From Pseudomonas syringae (GTDB lineage: Bacteria > Pseudomonadota > Gammaproteobacteria > Pseudomonadales > Pseudomonadaceae): a stretch of 64,000 bases of DNA. Under the pieces are notes generated by a model. The model had not been told where the DNA came from. It saw only the letters and a program-made list of their open reading frames with translations, and ran no database searches. The stretch spans positions 121,277-185,276 of the forward strand of contig NZ_WKEQ01000009.1 in assembly GCF_021605415.1 (NCBI RefSeq), written 5' to 3'. Positions 46,692-55,478 of the stretch are shown here, one piece after another. The position numbers were made by a program, and so were the translations under genes. Position 1 is the first letter of the stretch, and each line of letters begins with the position of its first letter.

Positions 46692-46705
46692 GTATGCTAG
46701 CATAC
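46692..46705. promoter_or_regulatory. 14-bp palindrome with overlapping -10-like boxes between serA and D2HGDH genes
   Basis: GTATGCT followed by its reverse complement AGCATAC. On either strand it contains TATGCT, a plausible -10 element, so it may serve both divergent promoters or bind a symmetric regulator. 75 bp before the D2HGDH start. Confidence 0.45.
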
Positions 46706-46779
46706 GCACCCGCTAATCACTCATTCCTGCGACGTGAAGCGTCTTCAGGATGACCATGAATTGTTCGAGAGTTCTGTCG

Positions 46780-48174
46780 ATGACCAGTCCTGCCCTGATT
46801 GATGAACTGAAGACCCTGGTTGAGCCTGGCAAAGTCCTTACCGACGCCGATTCCCTGAATACCTACGGCAAGGATTGGACCAAACACTTCGCGCCAGCGC
46901 CGACGGCCATTGTGTTTCCCAAGTCCATCGAACAGGTTCAAGCCATCGTCCGTTGGGCCAATCAGCACAAGGTCGCACTGGTTCCCTCGGGCGGGCGCAC
47001 CGGCCTGTCGGCGGCAGCGGTAGCGGCCAATGGCGAAGTGGTCGTGTCCTTCGACTATATGAATCAAATTCTCGACATCAACCTCACTGACCGCACGGCT
47101 GTGTGTCAGCCGGGCGTGGTCACGCAACAATTGCAGAATGCCGCTGAAGACAAAGGCCTTTACTACCCGGTCGACTTTGCATCTGCCGGTTCCAGCCAGA
47201 TTGGCGGGAACATCGGCACCAATGCCGGCGGGATCAAGGTCATTCGCTACGGCATGACCCGCAATTGGGTGGCGGGCATGAAAGTCGTCACCGGCAAGGG
47301 CGACGTGCTGGAACTGAACAAAGACTTGATCAAGAACGCCACCGGTTACGACCTGCGCCAACTATTCATCGGCGCTGAAGGCACCCTCGGGTTTGTGGTT
47401 GAAGCGACCATGCGTCTGGATCGCGCACCGAAAAACCTCACGGCGATGGTGCTCGGCACCGCTGACTTCGACTCGATCATGCCGGTGCTGCACGCCTACC
47501 AAGGCAAGCTCGACCTGACTGCATTCGAATTTTTCTCTGACAAGGCATTGGCCAAAGTCATGGGCCGTGGCGATGTCCCGGCACCGTTCGAAACCGATTG
47601 CCCGTTCTACGCACTGCTGGAGTTCGAAGCGACCACTGAAGAAGTGGCCAACAGCGCGCTGGAAACGTTCGAGCATTGCGTCGAGCAGGGCTGGGTGCTG
47701 GACGGCGTGATGAGCCAGAGCGAAACCCAGCTGCACAACCTGTGGAAACTGCGCGAGTACATCTCCGAGACCATCTCGCACTGGACGCCGTACAAGAACG
47801 ACATCTCGGTCACCGTGTCGAAAGTGCCGGCGTTCCTGCAGGAAATCGACGCGATTGTCGGCGAGCACTACCCGGATTTTGAAATCGTCTGGTTCGGCCA
47901 CATTGGCGATGGCAACCTGCACCTGAACATCCTCAAGCCGGACAACCTGAGCAAGGACGAGTTTTTCGCCAAGTGCGCCACTGTCAATAAATGGGTGTTT
48001 GAGACCGTCGAGAAGTACAACGGCTCGATCTCCGCCGAGCACGGCGTGGGCATGACCAAACGCGATTACTTGACCTACAGCCGCTCGCCGGTTGAGATCG
48101 AGTACATGAAAGCGGTAAAAGCCGTGTTCGACCCGAATGGCATCATGAACCCGGGCAAGATCTTCGCTGTTTGA
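46780..48174 (+). CDS. D-2-hydroxyglutarate dehydrogenase (FAD-binding oxidoreductase)
   Basis: A 464-residue VAO-type flavoprotein: PP-loop SGGRTGLSAAAVAANGEVVVS, FAD segment GSSQIGGNIGTNAGGIKVIRYG, and metal/substrate part FGHIGDGNLHLNI and SAEHGVGMTK. Family length and its divergence from serA match P. aeruginosa PA0317 / P. stutzeri D2HGDH, which converts D-2-hydroxyglutarate to 2-oxoglutarate and so pulls SerA forward. The ATG at 46780 fits the family; the frame also has ATG at 46750. Confidence 0.88.
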   Translation: MTSPALIDELKTLVEPGKVLTDADSLNTYGKDWTKHFAPAPTAIVFPKSIEQVQAIVRWANQHKVALVPSGGRTGLSAAAVAANGEVVVSFDYMNQILDINLTDRTAVCQPGVVTQQLQNAAEDKGLYYPVDFASAGSSQIGGNIGTNAGGIKVIRYGMTRNWVAGMKVVTGKGDVLELNKDLIKNATGYDLRQLFIGAEGTLGFVVEATMRLDRAPKNLTAMVLGTADFDSIMPVLHAYQGKLDLTAFEFFSDKALAKVMGRGDVPAPFETDCPFYALLEFEATTEEVANSALETFEHCVEQGWVLDGVMSQSETQLHNLWKLREYISETISHWTPYKNDISVTVSKVPAFLQEIDAIVGEHYPDFEIVWFGHIGDGNLHLNILKPDNLSKDEFFAKCATVNKWVFETVEKYNGSISAEHGVGMTKRDYLTYSRSPVEIEYMKAVKAVFDPNGIMNPGKIFAV

Positions 48175-48212
48175 CTTTCGAACTTAAACGCTACGAACCC
48201 AGGAGTCGGTTA

Positions 48213-48878
48213 ATGAGCTATCAGCACCAGTATGTCGACGGCACGCGTATTCATTTCCCGTTGGGGAAAGTCGTTTGCATCGGGCGTAATTACGCCGAAC
48301 ACGCGAAGGAGCTGGACAACCCGGTGCCTACCGAGCCGTTGTTGTTCATCAAGCCGGGCAGTTGCGTCGTGCCGCTGGAAGGCGGTTTCAGCATTCCGAC
48401 CGAACGTGGCTCCGTGCACTACGAGGCGGAAATCGCCGTGTTGATTGGCAAGCCGCTGTCGACCAAGCCAAGCCGTGAAGAAGTGCTCGACGCTATTTCC
48501 GGTTTTGCCCCGGCGCTGGATCTGACCCTGCGCGACAAGCAGGCCGAGCTCAAATCCAAAGGCCTGCCATGGGAAATTGCCAAATCGTTTGACGGCGCGG
48601 CGGTGATCGCACCGTTCGTGGTCGGCAGCTCGTTTGCCGACCTGACCGACATCGGCATTCGCCTGACCATCAATGGCGAAGTGCGCCAGGACGGCAACAG
48701 CAGCGCGATGCTCAACCCGATCGTGCCAATGATCCAGCACATGGCCGGCTGCTTCTCGCTGCAGGCCGGCGACGTGATTCTCACCGGCACGCCCGTGGGC
48801 GTTGGTCCGCTGAACGTTGGCGATGACATCGTCCTCGAATTGCCGGGCGTGAGCCGCTTCACCAGCAGCGTGCGCTGA
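48213..48878 (+). CDS. Fumarylacetoacetate hydrolase family protein
   Basis: A 221-residue FAH-fold enzyme (YcgM/FAHD1 group): IGRNYAEHAKELDNP, KPGSCVVPLEGG, the metal-binding EAEIAVLIGK acidic residues and GDVILTGTPVGVGPL. Members hydrolyse acylpyruvates or decarboxylate oxaloacetate. AGGAG precedes the ATG at 48213, 38 bp after the D2HGDH stop, so probably one transcript. Confidence 0.88.
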   Translation: MSYQHQYVDGTRIHFPLGKVVCIGRNYAEHAKELDNPVPTEPLLFIKPGSCVVPLEGGFSIPTERGSVHYEAEIAVLIGKPLSTKPSREEVLDAISGFAPALDLTLRDKQAELKSKGLPWEIAKSFDGAAVIAPFVVGSSFADLTDIGIRLTINGEVRQDGNSSAMLNPIVPMIQHMAGCFSLQAGDVILTGTPVGVGPLNVGDDIVLELPGVSRFTSSVR

Positions 48879-48897
48879 TCGCCACACCGCAAAAACC

Positions 48898-48925
48898 TGT
48901 GGGAGCGAGCAGGCTCGCTCCCACA
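48898..48925. repeat. REP hairpin (GGGAGCGAGC type)
   Basis: TGTGGGAGCGAGC, AG, GCTCGCTCCCACA: perfect 13-bp stem with 2-nt loop. Related to but different from the CTGGCAAGCC family. Confidence 0.8.
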
Positions 48926-49080
48926 TTTGGTTTTGTGATCCTGCCCCCAAACAAGCACGACATTCCCGCCATTTGCCGTTTTTTTCACATCCTGTCTGGA
49001 TAATTCCCGCGATCCTGGCGTCAGAGCCTGCCCCGTTTGTGCTATTACCCATAGCCTGAATTTCTGGAACGCGTCCCTTG

Positions 49081-50010
49081 ATGTCGACTCAACCGCTGCC
49101 GAAGCTCAAAACTACCCGTCGCTCGCGTTTTGCCATGCGTTGGTACTCCTGGCTTTTACTTGCCGCTGTCGTGGCCTTTGGCGTGGCGCATGTCCTGCAT
49201 TGGGATGATCGCGGTGTGCTCTGGGTATTGGAGCGATTCGAATCCCCGGTCGAGCAGAAAGAAAGCATCTGGCTGCCGGATTATCACGCGGTGATCGATG
49301 CCAAGCAGTTGCCGGGCATGGAAAAGGACGAAGCGTCCGACCTGGCCTACAGCCCGCAAAGCAAAACCCTGTTTTCGGTGATGGGCAAAAACCCGTTTCT
49401 GGTCGAGCTGACGCTGCAAGGCGAGGTGTTGCGCAAGATGCCGCTGGTGGGCTGGAGTAATCCAGAAGGCTTGACGGTCATGGAAAACGGCTTGATCGCC
49501 ATCACCGATGAACGCATGCACATGCTTTCCATCGTCAAGGTCGACGCCGATACGCGCGAACTGAACATCGCCAACTTCCCGAAATACGACTTGGGCCCGT
49601 CCAAAGATCAGAACAAAGCCTTCGAAGCCATCGCCTGGGATCCGCGCAATCAGCAACTGCTTCTTGGCGAGGAACGCCCGCCGGCGCTGTTCACCTGGAA
49701 AAGCGACGGCAGCCAGACGCTCAGCGGCGACAAGCACAAGCAGGACAGCGACGAATTGGATCTTCGTAACCTGTCAGCCTTGGCGGTCGACCCGCGTACC
49801 GGTCACACACTGGTGCTGTCTGCCGATTCGCACATGCTGCTGGAGCTGGACGAGAAGGGCGAGCAGGTCAGCTTCATGACCCTGCTGGGCGGCTTCAACG
49901 GTTTGAAAAAAACCATCCCCCGCGCTGAAGGCGTGACCATCGACGAGACGGGCACGCTGTACATGGTCAGCGAGCCGAACCTCTTTTACCGCTTTGAAAA
50001 AAAGCAATAA
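49081..50010 (+). CDS. SdiA-regulated domain protein, membrane-anchored (copy 1)
   Basis: A 309-residue protein with one N-terminal membrane segment (residues ~20-40) and an exported beta-propeller-like domain of the SdiA-regulated family: ASDLAYSPQSKTLFSV, NPEGLTVMENGLIAITDE, KAFEAIAWDPRNQQLLLGEE, SEPNLFYRF. ATG at 49081. It is a paralogue of the next gene. No catalytic role is known; the fold resembles esterase-like phytase propellers. Confidence 0.8.
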   Translation: MSTQPLPKLKTTRRSRFAMRWYSWLLLAAVVAFGVAHVLHWDDRGVLWVLERFESPVEQKESIWLPDYHAVIDAKQLPGMEKDEASDLAYSPQSKTLFSVMGKNPFLVELTLQGEVLRKMPLVGWSNPEGLTVMENGLIAITDERMHMLSIVKVDADTRELNIANFPKYDLGPSKDQNKAFEAIAWDPRNQQLLLGEERPPALFTWKSDGSQTLSGDKHKQDSDELDLRNLSALAVDPRTGHTLVLSADSHMLLELDEKGEQVSFMTLLGGFNGLKKTIPRAEGVTIDETGTLYMVSEPNLFYRFEKKQ

Positions 50011-50222
50011 CCCCGGTTCCTGTGTAAGAGCGGCCGCAGGCTCGGGCCGCGATCTTTTGACCGTGGCTGGAACGCGGAGCGTCCTAGGCTGCATTCCCAC
50101 GCGGAGCGTGGAAACGATCGTTATCAAGGGTCGTGGTTGTCGCGACGGGCAACTGGCCATTAAGCTTCAATTCAGGCAGGCGTGGTATTTCATCCGCCTG
50201 TTTTGATATCGAGCCCGCCCGA

Positions 50223-51140
50223 ATGCGTCGTCTTGCCCGTCCCAAGCCTCTTTTAATCTTCCTGTCAGTGATTGCGCTGATCGCCCTGATCGCGGTTGGT
50301 CAATACATGCGCCTGTTCGAACGGGCCTGGTTCAATCTGCACAATTACTGGCAGCCGTTGAACAGCCAATCCATCGCACTCGATCAATACCGGGTGGACG
50401 TCGAGGCGCGGGTCATCGACGGGCTGGACGACGATGTCTCGGCGTTGACCTTCGATCCGGTGCGCAAAAGCCTGTTCACCGTCACCAATAAAAACGCCGA
50501 ACTGGTCGAGATGTCGCTGGAAGGCACGATTCTGCGGCGCATTGCGTTGGTCGGTTTTGGCGACCCGGAAGCGGTGGAGTTCATCAGCGCCGACACCTAC
50601 GTGATCACCGACGAGAGTCAGCAACGGCTGATCAAGATCCATCTGGAAAAAGACACCACGTTCCTCGACGCGGCGGATGCCGAGCAGATGACCCTCGGCG
50701 TACACATGGCCGGCAATAAAGGGTTTGAAGGTCTGGCCTACGATTCGGTGGGCAAGCGCCTGTTCGTCGCCAAGGAGCGCGATCCGATGCTGATCTATGA
50801 AGTGCACGGTTTCCCGCACTTCAATCCGGAAAAGTCCTACGCGGTACACGTCATTAACAACCCCAAGCGCGATGCCGGGATGTTCGTGCGGGATCTGTCG
50901 AGCCTGCAATACGACGAGCGCAGCGGGCATTTGCTGGCGCTGTCAGACGAGTCGCGGCTGATTCTGGAGCTGGACGTGGATGGGCGCCCTTTGAGCACCA
51001 TGTCCCTGAGCAAAGGCCGACAAGGTTTGCAGAAAACCGTGCCGCAAGCGGAGGGCATCGCCATGGACGATGACGGGACGTTGTACCTGGTGAGTGAGCC
51101 GAACCTTTTTTACGTCTTCAAGAAACCCACCCAAAACTGA
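50223..51140 (+). CDS. SdiA-regulated domain protein, membrane-anchored (copy 2)
   Basis: A 305-residue paralogue of the upstream gene: N-terminal membrane segment (residues ~9-28), then DDDVSALTFDPVRKSLFTV, DPEAVEFISADTYVITDE, KGFEGLAYDSVGKRLFVAKE, PQAEGIAMDDDGTLYLVSEPNLFYVF. The repeats of D-x-L-x-Y/F-D blocks suggest propeller blades. ATG at 50223 chosen because it gives the anchor; no strong ribosome site. The 212-bp gap before it holds REP-like GCGGAGCGT words. Confidence 0.8.
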   Translation: MRRLARPKPLLIFLSVIALIALIAVGQYMRLFERAWFNLHNYWQPLNSQSIALDQYRVDVEARVIDGLDDDVSALTFDPVRKSLFTVTNKNAELVEMSLEGTILRRIALVGFGDPEAVEFISADTYVITDESQQRLIKIHLEKDTTFLDAADAEQMTLGVHMAGNKGFEGLAYDSVGKRLFVAKERDPMLIYEVHGFPHFNPEKSYAVHVINNPKRDAGMFVRDLSSLQYDERSGHLLALSDESRLILELDVDGRPLSTMSLSKGRQGLQKTVPQAEGIAMDDDGTLYLVSEPNLFYVFKKPTQN

Positions 51141-51156
51141 TCAACCCCTCAAAACA

Positions 51157-51249
51157 CTGTGGGAGCTGGCTTGCCAGCGATGGGGCCATAAGATTCGACA
51201 TCACTGTCGATGGATTGGCCGCTATCGCTGGCAAGCCAGCTCCCACAGG
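51157..51249. repeat. REPIN-like doublet (inverse arrangement)
   Basis: CTGTGGGAGCTGGCTTGCCA from 51157 continues to GCGATGG; the partner GCTATCGCTGGCAAGCCAGC ends with CCCACAGG at 51249. Here the arms point the other way round compared with the other copies. Confidence 0.85.
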
Positions 51250-51286
51250 TTTTTTCGTCTGCCCATAAATTTCGGACAGTCTGGGC

Positions 51287-51961
51287 TTACTCAGCCTTGA
51301 GGGTTTTTACGCCTTCACTTGTGCCCAACAGCAACAAATCCGCCGGACGTGCCGCGAACAATCCGTTGGTGACCACGCCGACGATGGCATTGATCTGCTT
51401 TTCCAATTCAACCGGGTCAGTGATCTGCATGTTGAACACGTCGAGGATGATGTTGCCGTTGTCGGTCAGCACGCCTTCGCGGTAGACCGGGTCGCCGCCC
51501 AGTTTCACCAGTTGGCGGGCCACGTGGCTGCGGGCCATCGGGATCACTTCGACTGGCAACGGGAACGCGCCCAGCACCGGCACCAGTTTGCTGGCGTCGG
51601 CAATGCAGATGAAGGTCTTGGCCACGGCCGCGACGATTTTTTCGCGGGTCAGGGCTGCGCCGCCGCCCTTGATCAGGTTCAGGTGTTCGTCGCTTTCATC
51701 GGCGCCGTCGACGTAGAACTCCAGATCGCTGACCGTGTTCAGTTCGTAGACCGGAATCCCGTGGCCCTTCAGACGTGCGGCGGTGGCTTCGGAGCTGGCG
51801 ACCGCGCCATCGAACGCGCCTTTGTGTTGCGCCAGCGCATCAATGAAGCAATTGGCGGTGGAGCCGGTGCCGACCCCGACGATGCTTTTGTCATCGAGCT
51901 TCGGGAGGATGAAGTCGACGGCGGCCTGAGCCACTGCCTGTTTGAGTTGATCCTGGGTCAT
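51287..51961 (-). CDS. rpiA: Ribose-5-phosphate isomerase A
   Basis: A 224-residue RpiA that interconverts ribose-5-phosphate and ribulose-5-phosphate. Phosphate loop [43 protein letters not shown] with the active-site DGADE and KGGG segments. Divergent from ilvA, as in PAO1 (PA0330/PA0331). Confidence 0.95.
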   Translation of the reverse strand: MTQDQLKQAVAQAAVDFILPKLDDKSIVGVGTGSTANCFIDALAQHKGAFDGAVASSEATAARLKGHGIPVYELNTVSDLEFYVDGADESDEHLNLIKGGGAALTREKIVAAVAKTFICIADASKLVPVLGAFPLPVEVIPMARSHVARQLVKLGGDPVYREGVLTDNGNIILDVFNMQITDPVELEKQINAIVGVVTNGLFAARPADLLLLGTSEGVKTLKAE

Positions 51962-52186
51962 GCGGGCTCCGAGGTGCCGAAGAGAGGGAACGAAAGGCCG
52001 GCATTATAGGCTCGGGGCCAATGAAGGTCATCGCCCAATTACCGGGTTAACCATTACCGCTGCAGGAGCTGCCGAAGGTTGCGATCTTGTCGCTTCCCCT
52101 TAAAACCCCCTGTCCAGTGTGGTCGCAAAGGCAAAAGCCGGGTTAGACTCCTTGGCCCTGCCCAACCCGCTCAGTGATGCTTTCCG

Positions 52187-53701
52187 ATGCTCGAACAGTA
52201 CGTCAAAAAGATCCTCACCTCGCGCGTTTATGACGTTGCCGTAGAAACCCCGCTGCAGAACGCCCGCCAGCTCTCCGAGCGGCTGGGCAATGACATCTGG
52301 CTCAAGCGCGAAGACTTGCAGCCGGTGTTCTCGTTCAAGATCCGCGGGGCCTACAACAAACTCACGCAGTTGAGCGACGAGGAACGTGCGCGCGGCGTGG
52401 TCACCGCATCGGCGGGCAACCATGCGCAAGGCCTGGCGCTGGCGGCGAAAGTGCTGGGGGTGAAAGCGACCATCGTCATGCCCAAAACCACTCCCGAGAT
52501 CAAGGTCGAAGGCGTGCGCTCGCGTGGCGGCAAAGTGGTGCTGCACGGCGATTCGTTCCCGGAAGCCCTCGCATATTCGCTGAAACTGGTCGACGAAAAA
52601 GGCTATGTCTACATCCACCCTTACGACGATCCGCACACCATTGCCGGGCAGGGCACCGTGGCGATGGAGATTCTGCGTCAGCACCCGCAGCCGCTGGACG
52701 CGATTTTCGTCCCGGTTGGCGGTGGCGGTCTGATCGCCGGTATTGCGGCCTACGTCAAATACCTGCGCCCGGACATCAAGGTCATCGGCGTCGAGCCGGA
52801 TGACTCCAATTGCCTGCAAGCGGCAATGGCGGCCGGCGAGCGCGTGGTGCTGCCGACCGTGGGCATCTTTGCCGACGGCGTGGCGGTCGCGCAGATCGGC
52901 CAGCACACCTTCGACATTTGCAAGGATTACGTTGACGAGGTCATTACCGTCAGCACCGACGAAATCTGCGCGGCGATCAAGGACATCTACGACGATACCC
53001 GCTCGATCACCGAACCTGCCGGTGCATTGGGCGTGGCCGGCATCAAGAAGTACGTCGAGCAGCGCGGCATCAGCGGCCAGACTCTTGTCGCCATCGACTC
53101 CGGGGCCAACGTCAACTTCGACCGCTTGCGCCACGTCGCCGAACGCGCCGAGCTGGGTGAAGGCCGCGAAGCGATCATCGCCGTGACCATTCCCGAGAAG
53201 GCCGGCAGCTTCAAGGCGTTCTGCGAAGCCATCGGCAAACGCCAGATCACCGAATTCAACTACCGCTACAACACCGGCAGCGAAGCGCACATTTTCGTCG
53301 GCGTGCAGACCCACCCGGACAACGACCCGCGCAGCGCCTTGCTCGCAAGCCTGACCGAGCAGGGTTTCCCCGTGCTCGACCTGACGGACAACGAACTGGC
53401 CAAGCTGCACATTCGCCACATGGTCGGCGGTCGCGCCGCGCAGGTGGTCGATGAAGTGGTGCTGCGCTTCGAGTTCCCGGAGCGTCCGGGCGCGCTGTTC
53501 AACTTCCTCAACAAGCTCGGTGGGCGCTGGAACATTTCGATGTTTCATTACCGCAACCACGGCGCGGCGGATGGCCGGGTGGTTGCGGGCCTGCAAGTGC
53601 CGCACGAGGAGCGTCATCTGGTGCCGGCGGCGCTGGAAGAGATCGGCTACCCGTACTGGGACGAAAGCGACAACCCTGCCTACAAGCTGTTTCTTGGCTG
53701 A
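52187..53701 (+). CDS. ilvA: Threonine deaminase, biosynthetic
   Basis: A 504-residue IlvA, first step of isoleucine synthesis. PLP lysine K51 in FSFKIRGAYNKL; glycine loop PVGGGGLIAGIAAYVK; C-terminal pair of ACT-like regulatory domains (~325-504: VTIPEKAGSFKAFCEAIG and FEFPERPGALFNFLNKLG) for isoleucine/valine control. The ATG at 52187 has little Shine-Dalgarno match but fits the family. Confidence 0.95.
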   Translation: MLEQYVKKILTSRVYDVAVETPLQNARQLSERLGNDIWLKREDLQPVFSFKIRGAYNKLTQLSDEERARGVVTASAGNHAQGLALAAKVLGVKATIVMPKTTPEIKVEGVRSRGGKVVLHGDSFPEALAYSLKLVDEKGYVYIHPYDDPHTIAGQGTVAMEILRQHPQPLDAIFVPVGGGGLIAGIAAYVKYLRPDIKVIGVEPDDSNCLQAAMAAGERVVLPTVGIFADGVAVAQIGQHTFDICKDYVDEVITVSTDEICAAIKDIYDDTRSITEPAGALGVAGIKKYVEQRGISGQTLVAIDSGANVNFDRLRHVAERAELGEGREAIIAVTIPEKAGSFKAFCEAIGKRQITEFNYRYNTGSEAHIFVGVQTHPDNDPRSALLASLTEQGFPVLDLTDNELAKLHIRHMVGGRAAQVVDEVVLRFEFPERPGALFNFLNKLGGRWNISMFHYRNHGAADGRVVAGLQVPHEERHLVPAALEEIGYPYWDESDNPAYKLFLG

Positions 53702-53741
53702 GCGGCTACGCTGATGGGCACGGCCCAAGGAAGAGAAACGC

Positions 53742-54155
53742 ATGGAAACCCTGACCACCCTGAAAGTCCTTCACGTCGCGGCTACCGTGGTAATCCTCGC
53801 GAGCGGGCTGGGGCTCGCCGCACTTTCCTGGCGTAATCGCAGCGAGGGGCCGGCCAGCACGATGCAGCGGCCCTGGCTGTTTATCTGGTGTCTGATGCTG
53901 ATCGGTATGCTCAGCATGCCCTTCACCGGCTGGTGGTTGGTGCATCTGATTGGTTGGCCATTGGGGCAGTTATGGATTCTGGGGTCCAGCGTGATCTATG
54001 CCGTGGCCACGATCAGTGCGGTCTGGCTGCTCGTGCGGCTTAATCGGCTGTGGACGACCGGGGTGGGCAACCGCAAATTCAACCTGGCGCTGGCCATTGT
54101 GAGCGGCGTCGGATTTCTCGCCATTGCGGCGTTGATGGGGGCCAAGCCTGTTTAG
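53742..54155 (+). CDS. DUF2269 family membrane protein
   Basis: A 137-residue protein with four hydrophobic helices (residues ~10-28, 45-62, 72-92, 110-130). LKVLHVAATVVILASGLG at the start is the DUF2269 pattern; the His resembles a heme ligand but no function is established. AAGAGA upstream of ATG; 40 bp after ilvA. Confidence 0.78.
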   Translation: METLTTLKVLHVAATVVILASGLGLAALSWRNRSEGPASTMQRPWLFIWCLMLIGMLSMPFTGWWLVHLIGWPLGQLWILGSSVIYAVATISAVWLLVRLNRLWTTGVGNRKFNLALAIVSGVGFLAIAALMGAKPV

Positions 54156-54176
54156 GGCTTGCTCGCGAAGGCGTAA

Positions 54177-54833
54177 TCAGTCGCGCAACGAAATCACCGG
54201 CCAGCCACGCTTCTCGGCCTCAGCCCGCAGATTCGGATCCGGGTCTACCGCCACCGGATTCGTCACCTGCTCCAGCAACGGTAGATCATTCATCGAGTCG
54301 CTATAGAAATAGCTGTCGTCCAACGAATACCCGGTCTCTTCCAGCCAACGATTGAGCCGCGTTACCTTGCCTTCGCGAAAGCACGGAATGTCGGTACTGC
54401 GGCCGCTGTAGCGGCCGTCGATCATCTCGCACTCGGTGGCGATGAGGGTTTCAACACCCAAACGCACGGCGATCGGTGCGGTGATGAAGCGGTTGGTTGC
54501 GGTGATGATCACCAGTCTGTCGCCGGCATCGCGGTGCTTTTTCAGCAGTTCAATGGCTTTGGGCAGCACGATCGGCTCGATGCAATCGCGCATGTAGTCG
54601 CTGTGCCAGTCATCCAGCACGGCCATTTCAGTGCGGCCGAGGATTTCCAGGCAGAAGTTCAGGTATGCGGCGTTATCCAGCTTGCCGGCCAGGTAATCCT
54701 GATAGAACTCGTCGTTGCGCGTCTTGTAGGCAACGGGGTCGAGGAAGCCGCGCTCGCACAGGTAATCGCCCCAAGCGTGATCGCTGTCGCCGCCCAGAAG
54801 AGTGTTGTCCAAATCGAATAAAGCCAGGCGCAT
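54177..54833 (-). CDS. HAD-IB phosphatase (histidinol-phosphatase-like)
   Basis: A 218-residue HAD hydrolase: motif [10 protein letters not shown] (nucleophile Asp at residue 7), motif [11 protein letters not shown], Lys in KVTRLNRWL, motif [19 protein letters not shown]. The long helical cap after motif I is the HAD-IB type. The PAO1 neighbour of rppH in this place has been linked to histidinol-phosphate phosphatase activity; that is synteny-based inference. Divergent from rppH. Confidence 0.8.
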   Translation of the reverse strand: MRLALFDLDNTLLGGDSDHAWGDYLCERGFLDPVAYKTRNDEFYQDYLAGKLDNAAYLNFCLEILGRTEMAVLDDWHSDYMRDCIEPIVLPKAIELLKKHRDAGDRLVIITATNRFITAPIAVRLGVETLIATECEMIDGRYSGRSTDIPCFREGKVTRLNRWLEETGYSLDDSYFYSDSMNDLPLLEQVTNPVAVDPDPNLRAEAEKRGWPVISLRD

Positions 54834-54976
54834 TGCAGTTACCCGCTGAAAAGTCAGTAAAAAGGCGACAAGAATACGGCCTTTTCACAAGAGTGCACAT
54901 AAGGTAGGAAGCTTCGTTGCCGCCTTATCAACCTTTGTGGAACAATGCGGCGACATGCGTTTGCGAGGTTGTTGCC

Positions 54977-55456
54977 GTGATCGACCCCGATGGTTTCCGC
55001 CCCAATGTCGGGATCATTCTGACGAATGACGCCGGACAGGTGCTCTGGGCTCGCCGTATCAATCAAGATGCCTGGCAGTTTCCGCAAGGGGGAATCAACC
55101 CTGAAGAGACGCCGGAAGACGCCTTGTACCGTGAGCTGAACGAAGAAGTAGGCCTTGAGCGCGAAGATGTTGAAATACTCGCCTGTACCCGAGGCTGGTT
55201 GCGCTATCGTTTGCCGCAACGTCTGGTGCGTACCCACAGCCAACCGCTGTGCATCGGCCAGAAACAGAAATGGTTTCTCCTGCGCCTGATCTCCAACGAG
55301 CAGCGGGTGCGGATGGATTTGACCGGTAAACCGGAATTCGATGGCTGGCGTTGGGTCAGCTATTGGTATCCGTTGGGCCAGGTGGTGACATTCAAGCGCG
55401 AGGTGTATCGACGCGCTCTCAAAGAGCTTGCCCCGCGCCTTTTATCGCGCGACTGA
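54977..55456 (+). CDS. rppH: RNA pyrophosphohydrolase
   Basis: A 159-residue Nudix enzyme that removes pyrophosphate from mRNA 5' ends and triggers decay. Nudix box [23 protein letters not shown] (GX5EX7REUXEEXGU). The start is GTG at 54977 ([15 protein letters not shown]), with GAGG upstream, the usual RppH N-terminus; the ORF is open to 54917. ptsP starts 23 bp later, the same pair as in PAO1 and E. coli. Confidence 0.95.
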   Translation: MIDPDGFRPNVGIILTNDAGQVLWARRINQDAWQFPQGGINPEETPEDALYRELNEEVGLEREDVEILACTRGWLRYRLPQRLVRTHSQPLCIGQKQKWFLLRLISNEQRVRMDLTGKPEFDGWRWVSYWYPLGQVVTFKREVYRRALKELAPRLLSRD

Positions 55457-55478
55457 CGACGGAGTTCGACCCCGAGCC

